From assembly GCF_000828895.1 (NCBI RefSeq), contig NZ_AP014568.1, positions 1,929,858 through 1,993,857 of the forward strand: a stretch of DNA of 64,000 bases, read 5' to 3'. The notes beneath the pieces were generated by a model that did no database searches, was not told the DNA's origin, and was given only the letters and a program-made list of their open reading frames with translations. The translations under genes and the position numbers were made by a program. Positions 38,219 to 47,906 of the stretch are shown here, in pieces (positions within the stretch are counted from its first letter, which is position 1; each line of letters begins with the position of its first letter). Source of the stretch: Serpentinimonas raichei (GTDB taxonomy: Bacteria > Pseudomonadota > Gammaproteobacteria > Burkholderiales > Burkholderiaceae_C).

Positions 38219-39544
38219 TCAGCGCGTTCGGGCCGTCAAACGCCGCTCCGCCCCTTGATAGGACGCGGCCCTGCCATGCCCTCGGGTGGCCGTCGGCTGC
38301 AGCGGCGGGTGCATGGGGTGTGCCGCATCGGGCAGCCGAAACACCGCCACCAGCTCGCTCAGCCGCTGCGCCTGCTCGCGCAAGGCCTGCGCCGCCGCCG
38401 CGCTTTGCTCCACCAGCGCCGCGTTTTGCTGCGTCATCTGATCGAGCTCAGAAACCGCGCCATTGACGGCCGACAGGCCGCTGGCCTGCTCGCCGCTGGC
38501 GCTGCTGATCTCGGATATGAAAGCCGATACTTTTTGCGCGTTGGCCACGATCTCTCGGATATTGGCACCCGCTTGGTGCACCAGTTGCGAGCCCGCCCCG
38601 ACCTTCTCGACGCTGGCGCCGATGAGCTGCTTGATCTCGCGCGCCGCCGCGGCGCTGCGCCCGGCCAGCGAGCGCACCTCGGTGGCCACCACGGCAAAGC
38701 CGCGCCCGGCCTCACCGGCGCGCGCCGCTTCCACCGCCGCGTTGAGGGCCAGAATGTTGGTTTGAAAGGCAATGCCGTCGATCACGCCGATGATGTCGTG
38801 AATCTTCTGGCTGCTCTGGTTGATCTCGTCCATGGTGCGCACCACCTGGCCCACCACGGTGCCGCCGCGTTCGGCCACCTTGGCGTTGTCTTGCGCCATG
38901 CCCAGCGCAGCGTGCGCGGCCTGGCTGGACTGCTGCACCGCAGCCGTGATCTGGTCCATGCTGGAGGCGGTTTGCTGCAAGTTGCCCGCCGTTTGTTCGG
39001 TGCGGTCGCTCAGGTCTTGGTTGCCGCTGGCGATTTCGCCGCTGGCTTGGCGGATGCTCTCGGCGGCTAGGCGCACCTCACCCACGGTGCGCGCCAGCGA
39101 GGCCTGCATATCGGCCAGATTGCGCATCAGTTGGGCCAGTTCGTCGTTCCCGCTCAGGTCGGGCTGGGTGCCAAGGTCGCCGCGCGCGATCGCCACCGCC
39201 AGCCCTTGCGCCTGCTCCAGCGGCCGCGTGATGCTCACCATATTGAGCAGTGTCGAAGGCAAAACGATCAGCAGCGCCAAGCCCAGCACCGCCAAAAACA
39301 GGCCCAAAGCCCAGCCACTGGTGTTGGCAGAGCGCTGCGCCAGCGCCTCCAAGGCTGCGCGTGCAGCCGGCTCCTGTGCGCCTTGCTGCGCCAACTGCAG
39401 CAGCTCGGCTTGGACCGCACCCAGACTTTGCATACCCCACCAGCCCACCGCCCCCAGCAGCAGCAACAAAGCAAATACCACTCCAATGGCACCCACCATG
39501 CGCAAGCGTATGGAGAAACGGCGCATCAGGGCGGTAGCGCTCAT
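38219..39544 (-). CDS. Methyl-accepting chemotaxis protein with minimal periplasmic part
   Basis: This 441-residue receptor has membrane helices at about 17-38 and 78-100, with only about 40 residues between them, far too few for a standard ligand-binding domain. HAMP and a full signalling domain follow ([20 protein letters not shown]). It ends without the xWxxF pentapeptide seen in its neighbour. It may sense through the membrane, through HAMP, or by pairing with other receptors in arrays. Its start overlaps the cheW stop by 4 bases. Confidence 0.92.
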   Translation of the reverse strand: MSATALMRRFSIRLRMVGAIGVVFALLLLLGAVGWWGMQSLGAVQAELLQLAQQGAQEPAARAALEALAQRSANTSGWALGLFLAVLGLALLIVLPSTLLNMVSITRPLEQAQGLAVAIARGDLGTQPDLSGNDELAQLMRNLADMQASLARTVGEVRLAAESIRQASGEIASGNQDLSDRTEQTAGNLQQTASSMDQITAAVQQSSQAAHAALGMAQDNAKVAERGGTVVGQVVRTMDEINQSSQKIHDIIGVIDGIAFQTNILALNAAVEAARAGEAGRGFAVVATEVRSLAGRSAAAAREIKQLIGASVEKVGAGSQLVHQAGANIREIVANAQKVSAFISEISSASGEQASGLSAVNGAVSELDQMTQQNAALVEQSAAAAQALREQAQRLSELVAVFRLPDAAHPMHPPLQPTATRGHGRAASYQGAERRLTARTR

Positions 39545-40059
39545 GCGCCGCTCCGGGCATCGATCAGGCCCATGTCGGCGCTGGCCATGAGGGCCTCGAT
39601 GTCCATCAAAATCAGCATGCGCTCGTTGACGCTGGCAATGCCGGTGATGAAGGAGGTATCCACCGCCGCATTGGCCATGTCGGGCGCCGGACGGATCTGG
39701 TCGCGCGCCAGCTCCAGCACGTCCGAGACCGAATCGACCACCGCCCCCACCACCCGGCCCTTGACGTTGAGCACGATCACCACCGTAAAGCCGTTGTATT
39801 CCACCTTTTCGCAGCCGAGCTTGATGCGCAAGTCCACCACCGGCACGATCACGCCGCGCAGATTGACCACGCCCTTGAGGTGCGGCGGTGAGTTGGCGAT
39901 GCGCGTGGGTTCCTCGAAGGAACGGATTTCCTGCACACGCAAGATGTCGATCCCGTACTCCTCGGCACCGAGCCGAAAACTAAGAAATTCGACGCTGCCG
40001 CCAGCGGCACCTGTAGAACCGGACTTGGCTTGGGAGGGTGATTGCTCAAAGGTATTCAT
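39541..40059 (-). CDS. cheW: Chemotaxis coupling protein CheW
   Basis: This 172-residue scaffold protein links receptors to the kinase CheA. It has the CheW fold motifs [33 protein letters not shown] and [11 protein letters not shown]. The start ATG 40059 has a strong GGAG site 5 bases upstream. It leads an operon with two receptors; cheA, cheY, cheR and cheB are not in the window, so the kinase must be encoded elsewhere. Confidence 0.95.
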   Translation of the reverse strand: MNTFEQSPSQAKSGSTGAAGGSVEFLSFRLGAEEYGIDILRVQEIRSFEEPTRIANSPPHLKGVVNLRGVIVPVVDLRIKLGCEKVEYNGFTVVIVLNVKGRVVGAVVDSVSDVLELARDQIRPAPDMANAAVDTSFITGIASVNERMLILMDIEALMASADMGLIDARSGA

Positions 40060-40138
40060 GCAAACTCCATAAAATGATGGCAATATAGCAAAAATTCAAG
40101 ACGATGGCATGTCGTAGCCGGGATTTTTTAAAACACAT

Positions 40139-40684
40139 TCAGCCGTTGTCGAATTCGACCAAGGTGTGCAAGGCCAAGCCGTTGTCGCGCAAGCGCTGCA
40201 TCCCCCCCAGACTGGGCAGCGCCACGATCGCCGCGCCCTCGAGCACGTGGGCACCGAGCTTTTCCAGCAAGCGCTTGCCCGCCAGCATGGTGCCGCCGGT
40301 GGCGATCAGGTCGTCGATCAGCAGCACCCGTTCGCCCGCCTGCACCGCGTCGGCGTGCAGCTCCACGGTGGCGCTGCCGTATTCCAGCTCGTAGCTTTCC
40401 TGCACCGTGGTGTAGGGCAGTTTGCCCTTTTTGCGAATCGGCACGAACCCTAGCCCCAGTTCATAAGCCAGCACGGCACCGATGATGAAGCCGCGTGCGT
40501 CCAGCCCCGCCACCACGTCGGGGCGCAGACCGCGCACCATATAGCGGTGCACAAAGGCATCGATCAAGACCCGAAACACCTTCGGGTCTTGCAGCAGCGG
40601 CGTGATGTCGCGAAATTGCACCCCCGGGGCGGGCCAGTCGGGCACGGTGCGGATGTGGGCCTTGAGGTAAGCGGATGTATCCAT
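40139..40684 (-). CDS. apt: Adenine phosphoribosyltransferase
   Basis: This 181-residue enzyme salvages adenine to AMP with PRPP. It has the PRPP-binding motif [16 protein letters not shown] and the family start [29 protein letters not shown] 40684 is preceded by CATAAT, ending 6 bases upstream, with no Shine-Dalgarno site. It is divergent from kdsD. The long frame extending to 41896 on this strand is antisense noise over kdsD. Confidence 0.96.
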   Translation of the reverse strand: MDTSAYLKAHIRTVPDWPAPGVQFRDITPLLQDPKVFRVLIDAFVHRYMVRGLRPDVVAGLDARGFIIGAVLAYELGLGFVPIRKKGKLPYTTVQESYELEYGSATVELHADAVQAGERVLLIDDLIATGGTMLAGKRLLEKLGAHVLEGAAIVALPSLGGMQRLRDNGLALHTLVEFDNG

Positions 40685-40690
40685 TGAAGC

Positions 40691-40696
40691 ATTATG
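40691..40696 (-). promoter_or_regulatory. -10 box of apt at leaderless spacing
   Basis: CATAAT on the minus strand ends 6 nt before the apt ATG, placing the expected transcription start on the start codon. No good -35 match is seen. Confidence 0.4.
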
Positions 40697-40753
40697 ACTG
40701 CTACAGTGCCCGCTAGGCCGCCTTCTGCGCCCTGCTGCCGACGGGGTTGGGTT

Positions 40754-40759
40754 GATAAT
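40754..40759 (+). promoter_or_regulatory. -10 box of kdsD at leaderless spacing
   Basis: GATAAT ends 6 nt before the kdsD ATG; no Shine-Dalgarno sequence fits in the gap. The -35 region is poorly conserved. Confidence 0.45.
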
Positions 40760-40765
40760 GCGGTC

Positions 40766-41803
40766 ATGGCTTCGACACCCCCCCTCGCCACCCCCGCTGC
40801 CCAACCCGATCCCGCACCCGCCAACGCCCCGGCCACCGCCCAGCGCCTGCTGCAACTGGCGCGCGAGACGCTGCTCATCGAGGCGCAGGCGCTGCACGAC
40901 ATGGCGGCCCGGCTCGATGGCCGCTTTGCCGAGGCGGTGCTGCGCATGCTGGCCTGCCGCGGCCGCGTGGTGGTGAGCGGAATGGGCAAGAGCGGGCACG
41001 TAGGGCGCAAGATCGCCGCCACCCTGGCCTCCACCGGCACCCCGGCGCTGTTCATGCACCCGGGCGAAGCCAGCCACGGCGACTTGGGCATGATCACCAG
41101 CGCCGATGTGCTGCTGGCCATCAGCAACAGCGGCGAGAGCGAGGAGCTGAGCGCCATTTTGCCCCTGATCAAACGCATGGGCGTGCCGCTGCTGGCCATG
41201 ACCGGCCGCCCAGACTCCAACCTCGGCCGCCACGCCGACGTGCTGCTCGACACCAGCGTGGCCAAAGAAGCCTGCCCGCACAACCTGGCCCCCACCGCCA
41301 GCACCACGGCGCAACTGGCCATGGGCGACGCGCTGGCGGTCGCGTTGCTCGACGCTCGCGGCTTCAAGGCCGAAGACTTTGCCCGCTCGCACCCCGGCGG
41401 CGCGCTCGGGCGCAAGCTGCTCACCCTGGTGGCCGACGTGATGCGCCCAGCCGAGCAGGCCCCGCGCGTGGGCCTGCAAGCCAGCCTGCCCGAGCTCATG
41501 CGCGAGATCAGCGCCAAAGGGCTGGGCGCCACCGCCGTGGTCGACGCCGACGGGGTGCCGGTCGGCATCTTCACTGACGGCGACTTGCGCCGCCTGATCG
41601 AGCGCGGCGCCGACCTGCAAAGCCTCACCGCCGCGCTGGTGATGCACCCGACCCCGCACACCGTGCGCCCGCAGGCGCTGGCGGTCGAAGCGGCCGAGCG
41701 CATGGAGACGCACCGCATCACCAGCGTGCTGGTGGTCGATGAAGCGGGGCGCCTGTGCGGCGCCCTCAACAGCCACGACCTGATGCGCGCCAAGGTCATT
41801 TAA
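40766..41803 (+). CDS. kdsD: Arabinose-5-phosphate isomerase
   Basis: This 345-residue enzyme converts ribulose 5-phosphate to arabinose 5-phosphate for KDO synthesis in lipopolysaccharide. An SIS domain (about 50-200; motifs GMGKSGHVG and SNSGESEEL) is followed by two CBS domains (about 220-340). The C-terminus reads [12 protein letters not shown], as in other KdsD. ATG 40766 fits the expected N-terminus. It is followed 14 bases later by kdsC. Confidence 0.96.
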   Translation: MASTPPLATPAAQPDPAPANAPATAQRLLQLARETLLIEAQALHDMAARLDGRFAEAVLRMLACRGRVVVSGMGKSGHVGRKIAATLASTGTPALFMHPGEASHGDLGMITSADVLLAISNSGESEELSAILPLIKRMGVPLLAMTGRPDSNLGRHADVLLDTSVAKEACPHNLAPTASTTAQLAMGDALAVALLDARGFKAEDFARSHPGGALGRKLLTLVADVMRPAEQAPRVGLQASLPELMREISAKGLGATAVVDADGVPVGIFTDGDLRRLIERGADLQSLTAALVMHPTPHTVRPQALAVEAAERMETHRITSVLVVDEAGRLCGALNSHDLMRAKVI

Positions 41804-41817
41804 TCCCCCGCTCCCCC

Positions 41818-42432
41818 ATGCCCAGCCCACCCGATACCCTACGGCCGCCGCCGTCAACGCCCCTGGGCGCGCCCGCCCTGCCCGCCCTGCTCCCAACGCT
41901 CGGTTTCGACCCGGCCCTGTTGCTGCGCGCCCAAGGCATACGGGTGGTGTTGTTCGACATCGACGGCGTGCTCACCGACGCCGGCCTGTACTTTAGCGAA
42001 GCGGGCGAGACCCTCAAGCGCTTTCACAGCCTCGACGGCCACGGCATCAAACTGCTGCAACGCGCCGGCATCGTGGTGGCGGTGGTGAGCGGGCGCGACT
42101 CGGCGCCCTTGCGCACGCGCTTGCAGGCGCTGGGTGTGACGCATTTGCGGCTCGGCCACGAAAACAAGCGGCCTGCCGCCGAAGCCCTCTTGGCCGAACT
42201 GGGCCTGGGCTGGCACGAAGCCGCCGCCATGGGCGACGACTGGCCCGACTTGCCCTTGCTGCGCCGCTGCGCCTTGGCCGTCGCGCCGCCCAACGCCCAC
42301 CCCGAGGTGTTGCGGCTGGCGCACCACGTCACCACCCGACCGGGTGGACAAGGCGCGGCGCGCGAACTGTGCGACCTGCTGCTGGTGGCCAGCGGCCAGT
42401 ACGCCCGCCTGTTGCAGGAGGCCGGTGCTTGA
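41818..42432 (+). CDS. kdsC: KDO-8-phosphate phosphatase
   Basis: This 204-residue HAD phosphatase releases KDO from KDO-8-phosphate. It has the tandem motifs [21 protein letters not shown] and [10 protein letters not shown] typical of KdsC. An N-terminal Pro-rich stretch of about 35 residues precedes the catalytic core; the real start could be further in, though no better ATG is present. It lies between kdsD and lptC with a TTGA overlap at its end. Confidence 0.95.
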   Translation: MPSPPDTLRPPPSTPLGAPALPALLPTLGFDPALLLRAQGIRVVLFDIDGVLTDAGLYFSEAGETLKRFHSLDGHGIKLLQRAGIVVAVVSGRDSAPLRTRLQALGVTHLRLGHENKRPAAEALLAELGLGWHEAAAMGDDWPDLPLLRRCALAVAPPNAHPEVLRLAHHVTTRPGGQGAARELCDLLLVASGQYARLLQEAGA

Positions 42433-43115
42433 CTGCCCGCGCCAACTTGGGGCCACTGCCCGCAACCGCGCCGGCTGCGGCGCTGCGGCGGCATTCGGCG
42501 CGCGCGCTCAAGCGCGCCTGGGATCAGGCCTCGCTGTACCTGCCGGTGATATTGATGGGTTTGTTGGCGCTTGGGAGTTACTGGATCATTGGTCGCAGCC
42601 CCGCGCCAGCCGAACCGGCTGCAGCACGCGCCCCAGTGCAAGGCCCCGGCGCCACCATGCAGGATTTTTTGTTGCGTGACTTTGACGCTGACGGGCAGTT
42701 GCTGCTAAAAATCGAAGGGCGTCAACTGCACCATTACCCGGGCCAGGCGCAACTGGTGGTCGAGCAGGTGCGCATGCAGCAGCGCGACGTCCAGGGCCAG
42801 CTCAATTTCTTGCAAGCCGACCGCCTCGAGAGCAGCACCGATCGGACCGTGCACCGGCTCAGTGGCAACGTGGTGCTGCAACGGCCAGCCCGTGCGGCCA
42901 CAACCACTCAGGCTGCCGCGCCGGCAGAGGAATTTCGCAGCCAGGCGCTGACCCTCTACACCCAAGCCCACCGGATTGAATCGGACCAGCCGGTAGAAAT
43001 TTTGCGCGGCCCCCACCACCTGCGCGCCCAGCGCATGCGCTACGACCAGCAGACCGGGCGGCTCGAGTTGCAGGGTCAGGTGCGCGCCACGCTGGCGCCT
43101 GCCTCGGCGAGCTAA
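42429..43115 (+). CDS. lptC: LPS export ABC transporter periplasmic protein LptC
   Basis: This 228-residue protein has one membrane helix (about residues 37-57) and a periplasmic beta-jellyroll LptC domain with segments such as DFDADGQLLLKIEGRQLHHY and GNVVLQRPA. It bridges the inner-membrane LptBFG and LptA in lipopolysaccharide export. The start is uncertain: TTG 42429 overlaps the kdsC stop and gives the best fit. In most proteobacteria lptA and lptB follow at once; here the next gene is convergent and unrelated, so they must be elsewhere. Confidence 0.88.
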   Translation: MTARANLGPLPATAPAAALRRHSARALKRAWDQASLYLPVILMGLLALGSYWIIGRSPAPAEPAAARAPVQGPGATMQDFLLRDFDADGQLLLKIEGRQLHHYPGQAQLVVEQVRMQQRDVQGQLNFLQADRLESSTDRTVHRLSGNVVLQRPARAATTTQAAAPAEEFRSQALTLYTQAHRIESDQPVEILRGPHHLRAQRMRYDQQTGRLELQGQVRATLAPASAS

Positions 43116-43167
43116 ACCGCTAGTCTCGCCAAACACCCCGCCCACAACTCTTTTGGACCCATAAAAA

Positions 43168-43204
43168 ACTCAACCCCGCAGGCCAATGGCATGCGGGGTT
43201 GAGT
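43168..43204 (-). terminator. Strong terminator of the RRM gene
   Basis: A perfect 13-bp inverted repeat (ACTCAACCCCGCA / TGCGGGGTTGAGT, 11-base loop) is followed on the minus strand by a T run. It lies between the convergent lptC and RNA-binding protein genes and is oriented to stop transcription of the latter. Confidence 0.85.
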
Positions 43205-43252
43205 GCTGGCTTTGCTTGAGCGGGTTATGGGCTCAAGCCGTCAGGGGTGCGA

Positions 43253-43693
43253 TCAGTAGCCGCGGCCACCGCCGCCGCCTTCACGACGGCCACCACCACC
43301 GCCGCCGCCGCCGCCACCGTAGGGGCTGCGGAACTGGCCTTCGCCGCCGCCTTCACGACGGCCACCGCCGCCGCCGCCACCACCGTAGCCGCCGCCACCA
43401 CCGCCACCACCAAAGCCGCCGCCACCGCTACGGGGCGGGCGCGACTCCATCGGGCGCGCTTCGTTGACCACCAAGCTGCGGCCACCCAGCGACTGGCCAT
43501 TCATGCCCTCGATCGCCGATTGGGCGTCCGAGTCGCTGCCCATTTCTACGAAACCAAAGCCTTTGGAGCGACCGGTGTCGCGCTCCATCATGACTTTGGC
43601 GCTGCTCACTTGGCCGAATTCGCCAAAAGCCTTCTGCAGATCCTCGTCGCGCACCGTGTAGGGAAGATTGCCGACGTACAGTTTGTTGCCCAT
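43253..43693 (-). CDS. RRM-type RNA-binding protein with Gly-rich tail
   Basis: This 146-residue protein has one RNA recognition motif (residues 3-80), with RNP2 LYVGNL and RNP1 SKGFGFVEM, and a tail of about 60 residues made of Gly runs broken by RREGGG units. Such small proteins in beta- and cyanobacteria resemble eukaryotic Gly-rich RNA chaperones and are often cold-inducible; that role is inferred. The tail DNA is a GGC/GGN simple repeat, prone to length change. A long leader with AGGAGT precedes the ATG. Confidence 0.9.
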   Translation of the reverse strand: MGNKLYVGNLPYTVRDEDLQKAFGEFGQVSSAKVMMERDTGRSKGFGFVEMGSDSDAQSAIEGMNGQSLGGRSLVVNEARPMESRPPRSGGGGFGGGGGGGGYGGGGGGGGRREGGGEGQFRSPYGGGGGGGGGGRREGGGGGRGY

Positions 43694-44052
43694 TGAACCG
43701 GGACTCCTGAAAACACAAAAAAACAATAGCGATGGACACCCCGTTGGCACGAAGAAAGCACTTGGCTGGCTGCAGTGGCACGCGAAACTGACCGATCACC
43801 TGAAATGCGTGGCAACACCCATGAGTGAGCCGCGCCTAGCTATTATGCGCTGCCGGGCTGGAATGGCAAGTGTTTTCTGGCCTCGACAGCCCGAAAATCG
43901 GGAAAGCCCTGGTACAAAGGGCGTTGCGCGCCCACTATTGCTCGCTTTCGTTGCTGGCTCGCAACAGCGCCCGCCCATCCCCTATACTTTGGCGATGCCG
44001 CTCCTCTGCCCATCAACCTGCGGCCTGCGCCACACAGCCCCGTGATAGCCCC
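43694..44052. other. Intergenic region between the RRM gene and metX
   Basis: These 359 bases hold no gene I can support. On the minus side there is an AGGAGT ribosome binding site for the RRM gene and a T-rich leader. On the plus side TATACT at 43983-43988 is the best -10 candidate for metX, about 65 bases before its GTG. Several GC-rich self-complementary stretches are present, but none matches a SAM, SAH or cobalamin riboswitch that I know. Confidence 0.5.
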
Positions 44053-45324
44053 GTGATCGCCACCCCACAAACGCTGCATTTTGATGACCCACTGCCCTTG
44101 AGCAGCGGCGCGCAGTTGCCCGCCTTCGACCTGGTCTATGAGACCTACGGCCAGCTCAACGCCGCGCGCTCCAACGCCGTGCTGGTGTGTCACGCCCTCA
44201 ACGCCAGCCACCACGTGGCCGGCCGCCACGCCGACGCCAACGGCGCCCCCATTCCCAAAAGCGAAGGCTGGTGGGACAACCTCATCGGCCCCGGCAAGCC
44301 CATCGACACCGAGCGCTGGTTCGTCATCGGCGTCAACAACCTCGGCTCCTGCTTTGGCAGCACCGGGCCCACGCACCTGAATCCGGCCACCGGTCAGCCT
44401 TGGGGCGCCGACTTCCCGGTGGTCACGGTCGAGGATTGGGTCAATGCCCAAGCGCGCTTGCTCGACGCGCTGGGCATCGAGCAACTCGCGGCCGTGATCG
44501 GCGGCAGCTTGGGCGGCATGCAGGCGCTGTCGTGGACGCTGCAATACCCACGGCGCGTGCGCCATGCGGTGGTGGTGGCCAGCGCGCCCAACCTCACGGC
44601 CGAAAACATCGCGTTCAACGAAGTGGCGCGGCGCGCCATCGTCACCGACCCCGACTTCCACAGCGGCCACTACCTGCGCCACGGCACCAAGCCGCGCCGG
44701 GGCTTGCGCATCGCGCGCATGATCGGCCACATCACCTACCTGAGCGACGATGTGATGAACGAGAAGTTTGGCCGCCGCCTGCAGGCCTTGGCCGATCTCA
44801 CCCATGCCGCCGGCGCCTCCAAACCCTCAGACTCCACCGACGCCCCCGACCCCGCCACGCTCGATGCGCTCGAGCGCCTGGCCTACCGCTACAGCACGCA
44901 AGAGGTCGAGTTCCAGATCGAGAGCTACCTGCGCCACCAAGGCAACAAGTTCAGCGACTACTTCGACGCCAACACCTACCTGCTCATCACCCGGGCGCTG
45001 GACTATTTCGACCCGGCGCGCGACTACGACGGGCACTTAAGCGCGGCACTGGCGCGCACCGAGGCGCGTTTTTTGCTCATCAGCTTCAGCACCGACTGGC
45101 GCTTTGCCCCGGCGCGCTCGCGCGAGATCGTCAAGGCGCTGCTGGACAACAAGCGCGACGTGAGCTACGCCGAGATCGACGCGCCGCACGGCCACGACGC
45201 CTTTTTGCTCGACGACCCGCGCTACCACGCCGCCGTGCGCAGCTACTTCGAGCAGCAAATCGCCCCCACCCTGGGGCTGGCGGGGGCCGGGCTGGGGCAA
45301 CACAGCGGGCGGGCCACCCCATGA
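44053..45324 (+). CDS. metX: Homoserine O-acetyl/succinyltransferase
   Basis: This 423-residue alpha/beta hydrolase-fold enzyme acylates homoserine for methionine synthesis. Catalytic residues are visible as Ser152 in GGSLGGMQA and the His in DAPHGHDAF near residue 380. The GTG at 44053 gives the normal N-terminus ([10 protein letters not shown]). Acetyl versus succinyl specificity cannot be told reliably; many proteobacterial MetX paired with MetW use succinyl-CoA. It overlaps metW by ATGA. Compared with relatives it has an insert ([18 protein letters not shown]) near residue 260. Confidence 0.94.
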   Translation: MIATPQTLHFDDPLPLSSGAQLPAFDLVYETYGQLNAARSNAVLVCHALNASHHVAGRHADANGAPIPKSEGWWDNLIGPGKPIDTERWFVIGVNNLGSCFGSTGPTHLNPATGQPWGADFPVVTVEDWVNAQARLLDALGIEQLAAVIGGSLGGMQALSWTLQYPRRVRHAVVVASAPNLTAENIAFNEVARRAIVTDPDFHSGHYLRHGTKPRRGLRIARMIGHITYLSDDVMNEKFGRRLQALADLTHAAGASKPSDSTDAPDPATLDALERLAYRYSTQEVEFQIESYLRHQGNKFSDYFDANTYLLITRALDYFDPARDYDGHLSAALARTEARFLLISFSTDWRFAPARSREIVKALLDNKRDVSYAEIDAPHGHDAFLLDDPRYHAAVRSYFEQQIAPTLGLAGAGLGQHSGRATP

Positions 45325-45905
45325 GCGACCGCCTGCTGCTGGAATCCATCGCCCGCCTCGTGCCCACGGGCGCGCGCGTGCTCGATCTGGGCTGTGGCGA
45401 CGGCGCCTTGCTCGCGCACCTGCGCCAGCACCGGGGTTGCAGCGGCTACGGCGTCGAGATCGACGACGCCAAGGTGCAGCTGTGCCTGCGCCGCGGCATC
45501 AACGTGCTGCAGCTCAACCTCGAAGACGGGCTGGCGATGTTCGAAGACGACAGCTTCGACCTGGTGCTGCAGATCGACACCCTGCAACACCTGCGCAACA
45601 CCGAAGTCATGCTGCGCGAGACCGCGCGCGTGGGCCGCGCCGCCATCGTCGCCTTTCCCAACTTTGCCCACTGGCCCAACCGCTTGCGCGTGCTGCAAGG
45701 CCGTATGCCGGTAACCAAACGCCTGCCCTACCAGTGGTACGACACGCCCAACATCCGTGTCGGCACCTACACCGACTTCGAGGTGCTGGCGCAGCGCTTG
45801 GGGTTGCATGTGAGCGACTGCTTTGGCCTGCACGAGGGGCGCGAACTGCGCTGGGCCCCCAACTGGCGCGCCAGCACCGCCGTGTTTAAGCTGCTCAAGG
45901 GTTGA
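45321..45905 (+). CDS. metW: Methionine biosynthesis protein MetW
   Basis: This 194-residue protein has a class I SAM-methyltransferase fold with motif [13 protein letters not shown] and the MetW-specific NFAHWPNRL and [11 protein letters not shown] segments. It is needed with MetX for homoserine acylation in several proteobacteria, possibly as a partner subunit. Its start overlaps the metX stop, and its 3' end overlaps the convergent tetR gene by 11 bases. Confidence 0.94.
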   Translation: MSDRLLLESIARLVPTGARVLDLGCGDGALLAHLRQHRGCSGYGVEIDDAKVQLCLRRGINVLQLNLEDGLAMFEDDSFDLVLQIDTLQHLRNTEVMLRETARVGRAAIVAFPNFAHWPNRLRVLQGRMPVTKRLPYQWYDTPNIRVGTYTDFEVLAQRLGLHVSDCFGLHEGRELRWAPNWRASTAVFKLLKG

Positions 45906-46533
45906 GCAAGTCGTCGAGCCCCAAGCCGCGGAAAAACACGCGCAGCGTCTGCTCTCCCAGCTGCTGCAAATCGAAGCGGCTGCGGTCGATCAGCCAGTTG
46001 GATATCAGCCCGTCGAACACCACAAACAGGGCTTCGGCGGCCTGATCGGCGGGCATGGGCAGGGCGCGTCCGGTGGCGGCGCACACCGCCTCCAGCACCT
46101 GCTGCGTCTGCGCAACGGCCTGCTGCAGGCACTCGCGGCGGCGCTCAAACACCGCAGCGAGCTCGGAAACGAACTCGATCTTAAGGGTGGCAATGGCAAA
46201 CACGCGCTGCGTGCGCGCATCGTGCACCGTCGCGCTCAGGGCGCCCAACAGGGCCGCATACAGGTCGCGCAAGCGCAGCAGCGCGTCCACCCCTTGCCGG
46301 TCGAGGTCGGCAAAGGCCTGCTCCAGCGGCAGCGTGGCGCGCTCCATCATGGCGTTGAAGAGCTCGGCCTTGTCTTTGAAGTGCCAGTAAATCGCCCCCC
46401 GGGTGGCACCGGCCGCCGCCGCGATCTCGTGCAGCGGGGTGCGCGACACGCCGCGCTCGAGAAACAGCAGCTCGGCCGCGTCGAGCAAGCGCTGGCGGGT
46501 GAGTTCGGCTTCGGCTTTGGTTTTGCGGGGCAT
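45895..46533 (-). CDS. TetR/AcrR family repressor of the adjacent efflux operon
   Basis: This 212-residue regulator has the AcrR-type N-terminal HTH (RTPLHEIAAAAGATRGAIYW, residues about 33-52), preceded by a basic arm, and a helical ligand-binding C-terminal domain. It is divergent from a complete RND efflux operon, and an AcrR/TtgR-like operator lies between them, the usual arrangement for a drug-responsive local repressor. The inducer is unknown. Confidence 0.88.
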   Translation of the reverse strand: MPRKTKAEAELTRQRLLDAAELLFLERGVSRTPLHEIAAAAGATRGAIYWHFKDKAELFNAMMERATLPLEQAFADLDRQGVDALLRLRDLYAALLGALSATVHDARTQRVFAIATLKIEFVSELAAVFERRRECLQQAVAQTQQVLEAVCAATGRALPMPADQAAEALFVVFDGLISNWLIDRSRFDLQQLGEQTLRVFFRGLGLDDLLNP

Positions 46534-46583
46534 GTCTGGCGGCGGTGTGGCGGCTATTTTAGCCGAGGTCGGGCGATTTTCAC

Positions 46584-46609
46584 ATACATACGTACATGTT
46601 TGGATGTAT
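46584..46609. promoter_or_regulatory. AcrR/TtgR-like operator in the tetR-efflux intergenic region
   Basis: A 26-bp dyad (ATACATACGTACA / TGTTTGGATGTAT) pairs at 10 of 13 positions and resembles the E. coli AcrR site TACATACATTTATGAATGTA. It covers an AT-rich promoter-like stretch ending in TATATT (46607-46612), 51 bases after the tetR start and 55 bases before the efflux operon. Confidence 0.6.
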
Positions 46610-46664
46610 ATTACGGCGCTGTCGCATTGGCTTTCCCTTGTTTACACCCGTTCACCCCATCCCC

Positions 46665-47891
46665 ATGCCCGCCTCCACCCACCGCTTGCGTGCACCGGCG
46701 CGCCCTTTTTTCCCCACCCCCACCTCGACACCCACTGCGCGCTGGCTGGCGCTGGGGCTGCTGGGGCTGCTCGGCTTGGCCCTGTCGGGCTGCAGCGAAA
46801 CCGCCTCTGCGCCCGGGGCCGCCGCCGCACCGCCCGCACCCGAAGTGGCGGTGATCGAGGTGCAAAGTGCCGCCACGGCGCTGACAGTCGAATTGCCCGG
46901 GCGCCTCGAAGCGCAGCGCACGGCCCAGGTGCGGGCCCGCACCAGCGGCATCGTGCAGCAGCGGCTGTTCACCGAAGGCAGCCAAGTGCGCGCCGGCCAG
47001 GTGCTGTTTCGCATCGACCCCGCCAGCGCCGACGCCGCCCTAGCCAGCGCCCGCGCCCAGCAGAGCCGGGCCGAAGCCCAGCTCAGCCAAGCGCGGTCGG
47101 TGCTGGAGCGCAACCGCCCGCTGGCGGCCGAGCAAGCCATCAGCCAGCAAGAGTTGGTCAACGCCGAAATCGGGCTCAAGCTGGCCCAAGCCGAGCTCGA
47201 GCAAGCCCAGGCGGCGGTGCAAACGGCGCGCATCCAGCGCAGCCATGCCGACGTAACGGCCCCGATCGCGGGCCGCGTGGGCCGCGCCCTGGTGAGCGAA
47301 GGGGCGCTGGTGGGCCAAGGCGACGCCACCCCCATGGCGCTGATTCAGCAGACCGACTCGCTCTACGTCAACTTCACCCGCAGCGCCACCGAGGTGCTGG
47401 CGCTTCAGCGCGCCTTGCAAGGCGGCCAGCAGCAGCGCGCCAGCGCCGCAGCCGCCCAGGTAACGCTGGTGCTCGAAGACGGCAGCCTGCACCCGCACCC
47501 CGGGCGCCTGCTGTTTACCGACCTCAATGCAGACCCCAGCAGCGGCCAAGTGACGCTGCGCGCCGTGGTGCCCAACCCAGACGGCCTGCTCATGCCGGGC
47601 CTGTTTGTGCGCGTGCGGCTGGCACAAACCCAAGCGGCGGCGGTGGCGCTGCCGCTGCAAGCGCTGCAGCACGGCCCCGCTGGGGCACACGTTTTGATCG
47701 TCGATGCGTCCGACCAAGTGGCTATGCGCCCGGTGCAAGTAGGGCCTACGGAGCGCGGGCAGGTGCTGGTGCTCTCTGGCCTGACCAGCGGCGAGCGCGT
47801 GCTCGTCGAAGGCTTTCAGCGCGCAGCCCCTGGTGCCACGGTGCGCCCAGTGCCCTGGCAGGCTCCGGCAGCGCCAGCCACCTCACGCTAA
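46665..47891 (+). CDS. RND efflux periplasmic adaptor lipoprotein
   Basis: This 408-residue membrane-fusion protein has an N-terminal signal with lipobox LSGC (about residue 45), then biotinyl-lipoyl-like halves around an alpha-helical hairpin (about 110-180), a beta barrel and a membrane-proximal domain, as in AcrA/MexA. The start ATG 46665 gives a rather long, Pro-rich signal region; a nearer start is not available. It leads a three-gene operon with the pump and outer-membrane channel. Confidence 0.92.
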   Translation: MPASTHRLRAPARPFFPTPTSTPTARWLALGLLGLLGLALSGCSETASAPGAAAAPPAPEVAVIEVQSAATALTVELPGRLEAQRTAQVRARTSGIVQQRLFTEGSQVRAGQVLFRIDPASADAALASARAQQSRAEAQLSQARSVLERNRPLAAEQAISQQELVNAEIGLKLAQAELEQAQAAVQTARIQRSHADVTAPIAGRVGRALVSEGALVGQGDATPMALIQQTDSLYVNFTRSATEVLALQRALQGGQQQRASAAAAQVTLVLEDGSLHPHPGRLLFTDLNADPSSGQVTLRAVVPNPDGLLMPGLFVRVRLAQTQAAAVALPLQALQHGPAGAHVLIVDASDQVAMRPVQVGPTERGQVLVLSGLTSGERVLVEGFQRAAPGATVRPVPWQAPAAPATSR

Positions 47892-47906
47892 AGCACAGGG
47901 CCGCAT

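Noticed and set aside
43253-43430. CRISPR-like or tandem repeat array
   Set aside because: The repetition is in-frame Gly-rich coding sequence of the RRM protein, without spacers.
43694-44052. Possible SAM or SAH riboswitch upstream of metX
   Set aside because: No conserved core, kink-turn or pseudoknot pairing of known SAM/SAH classes could be made out.
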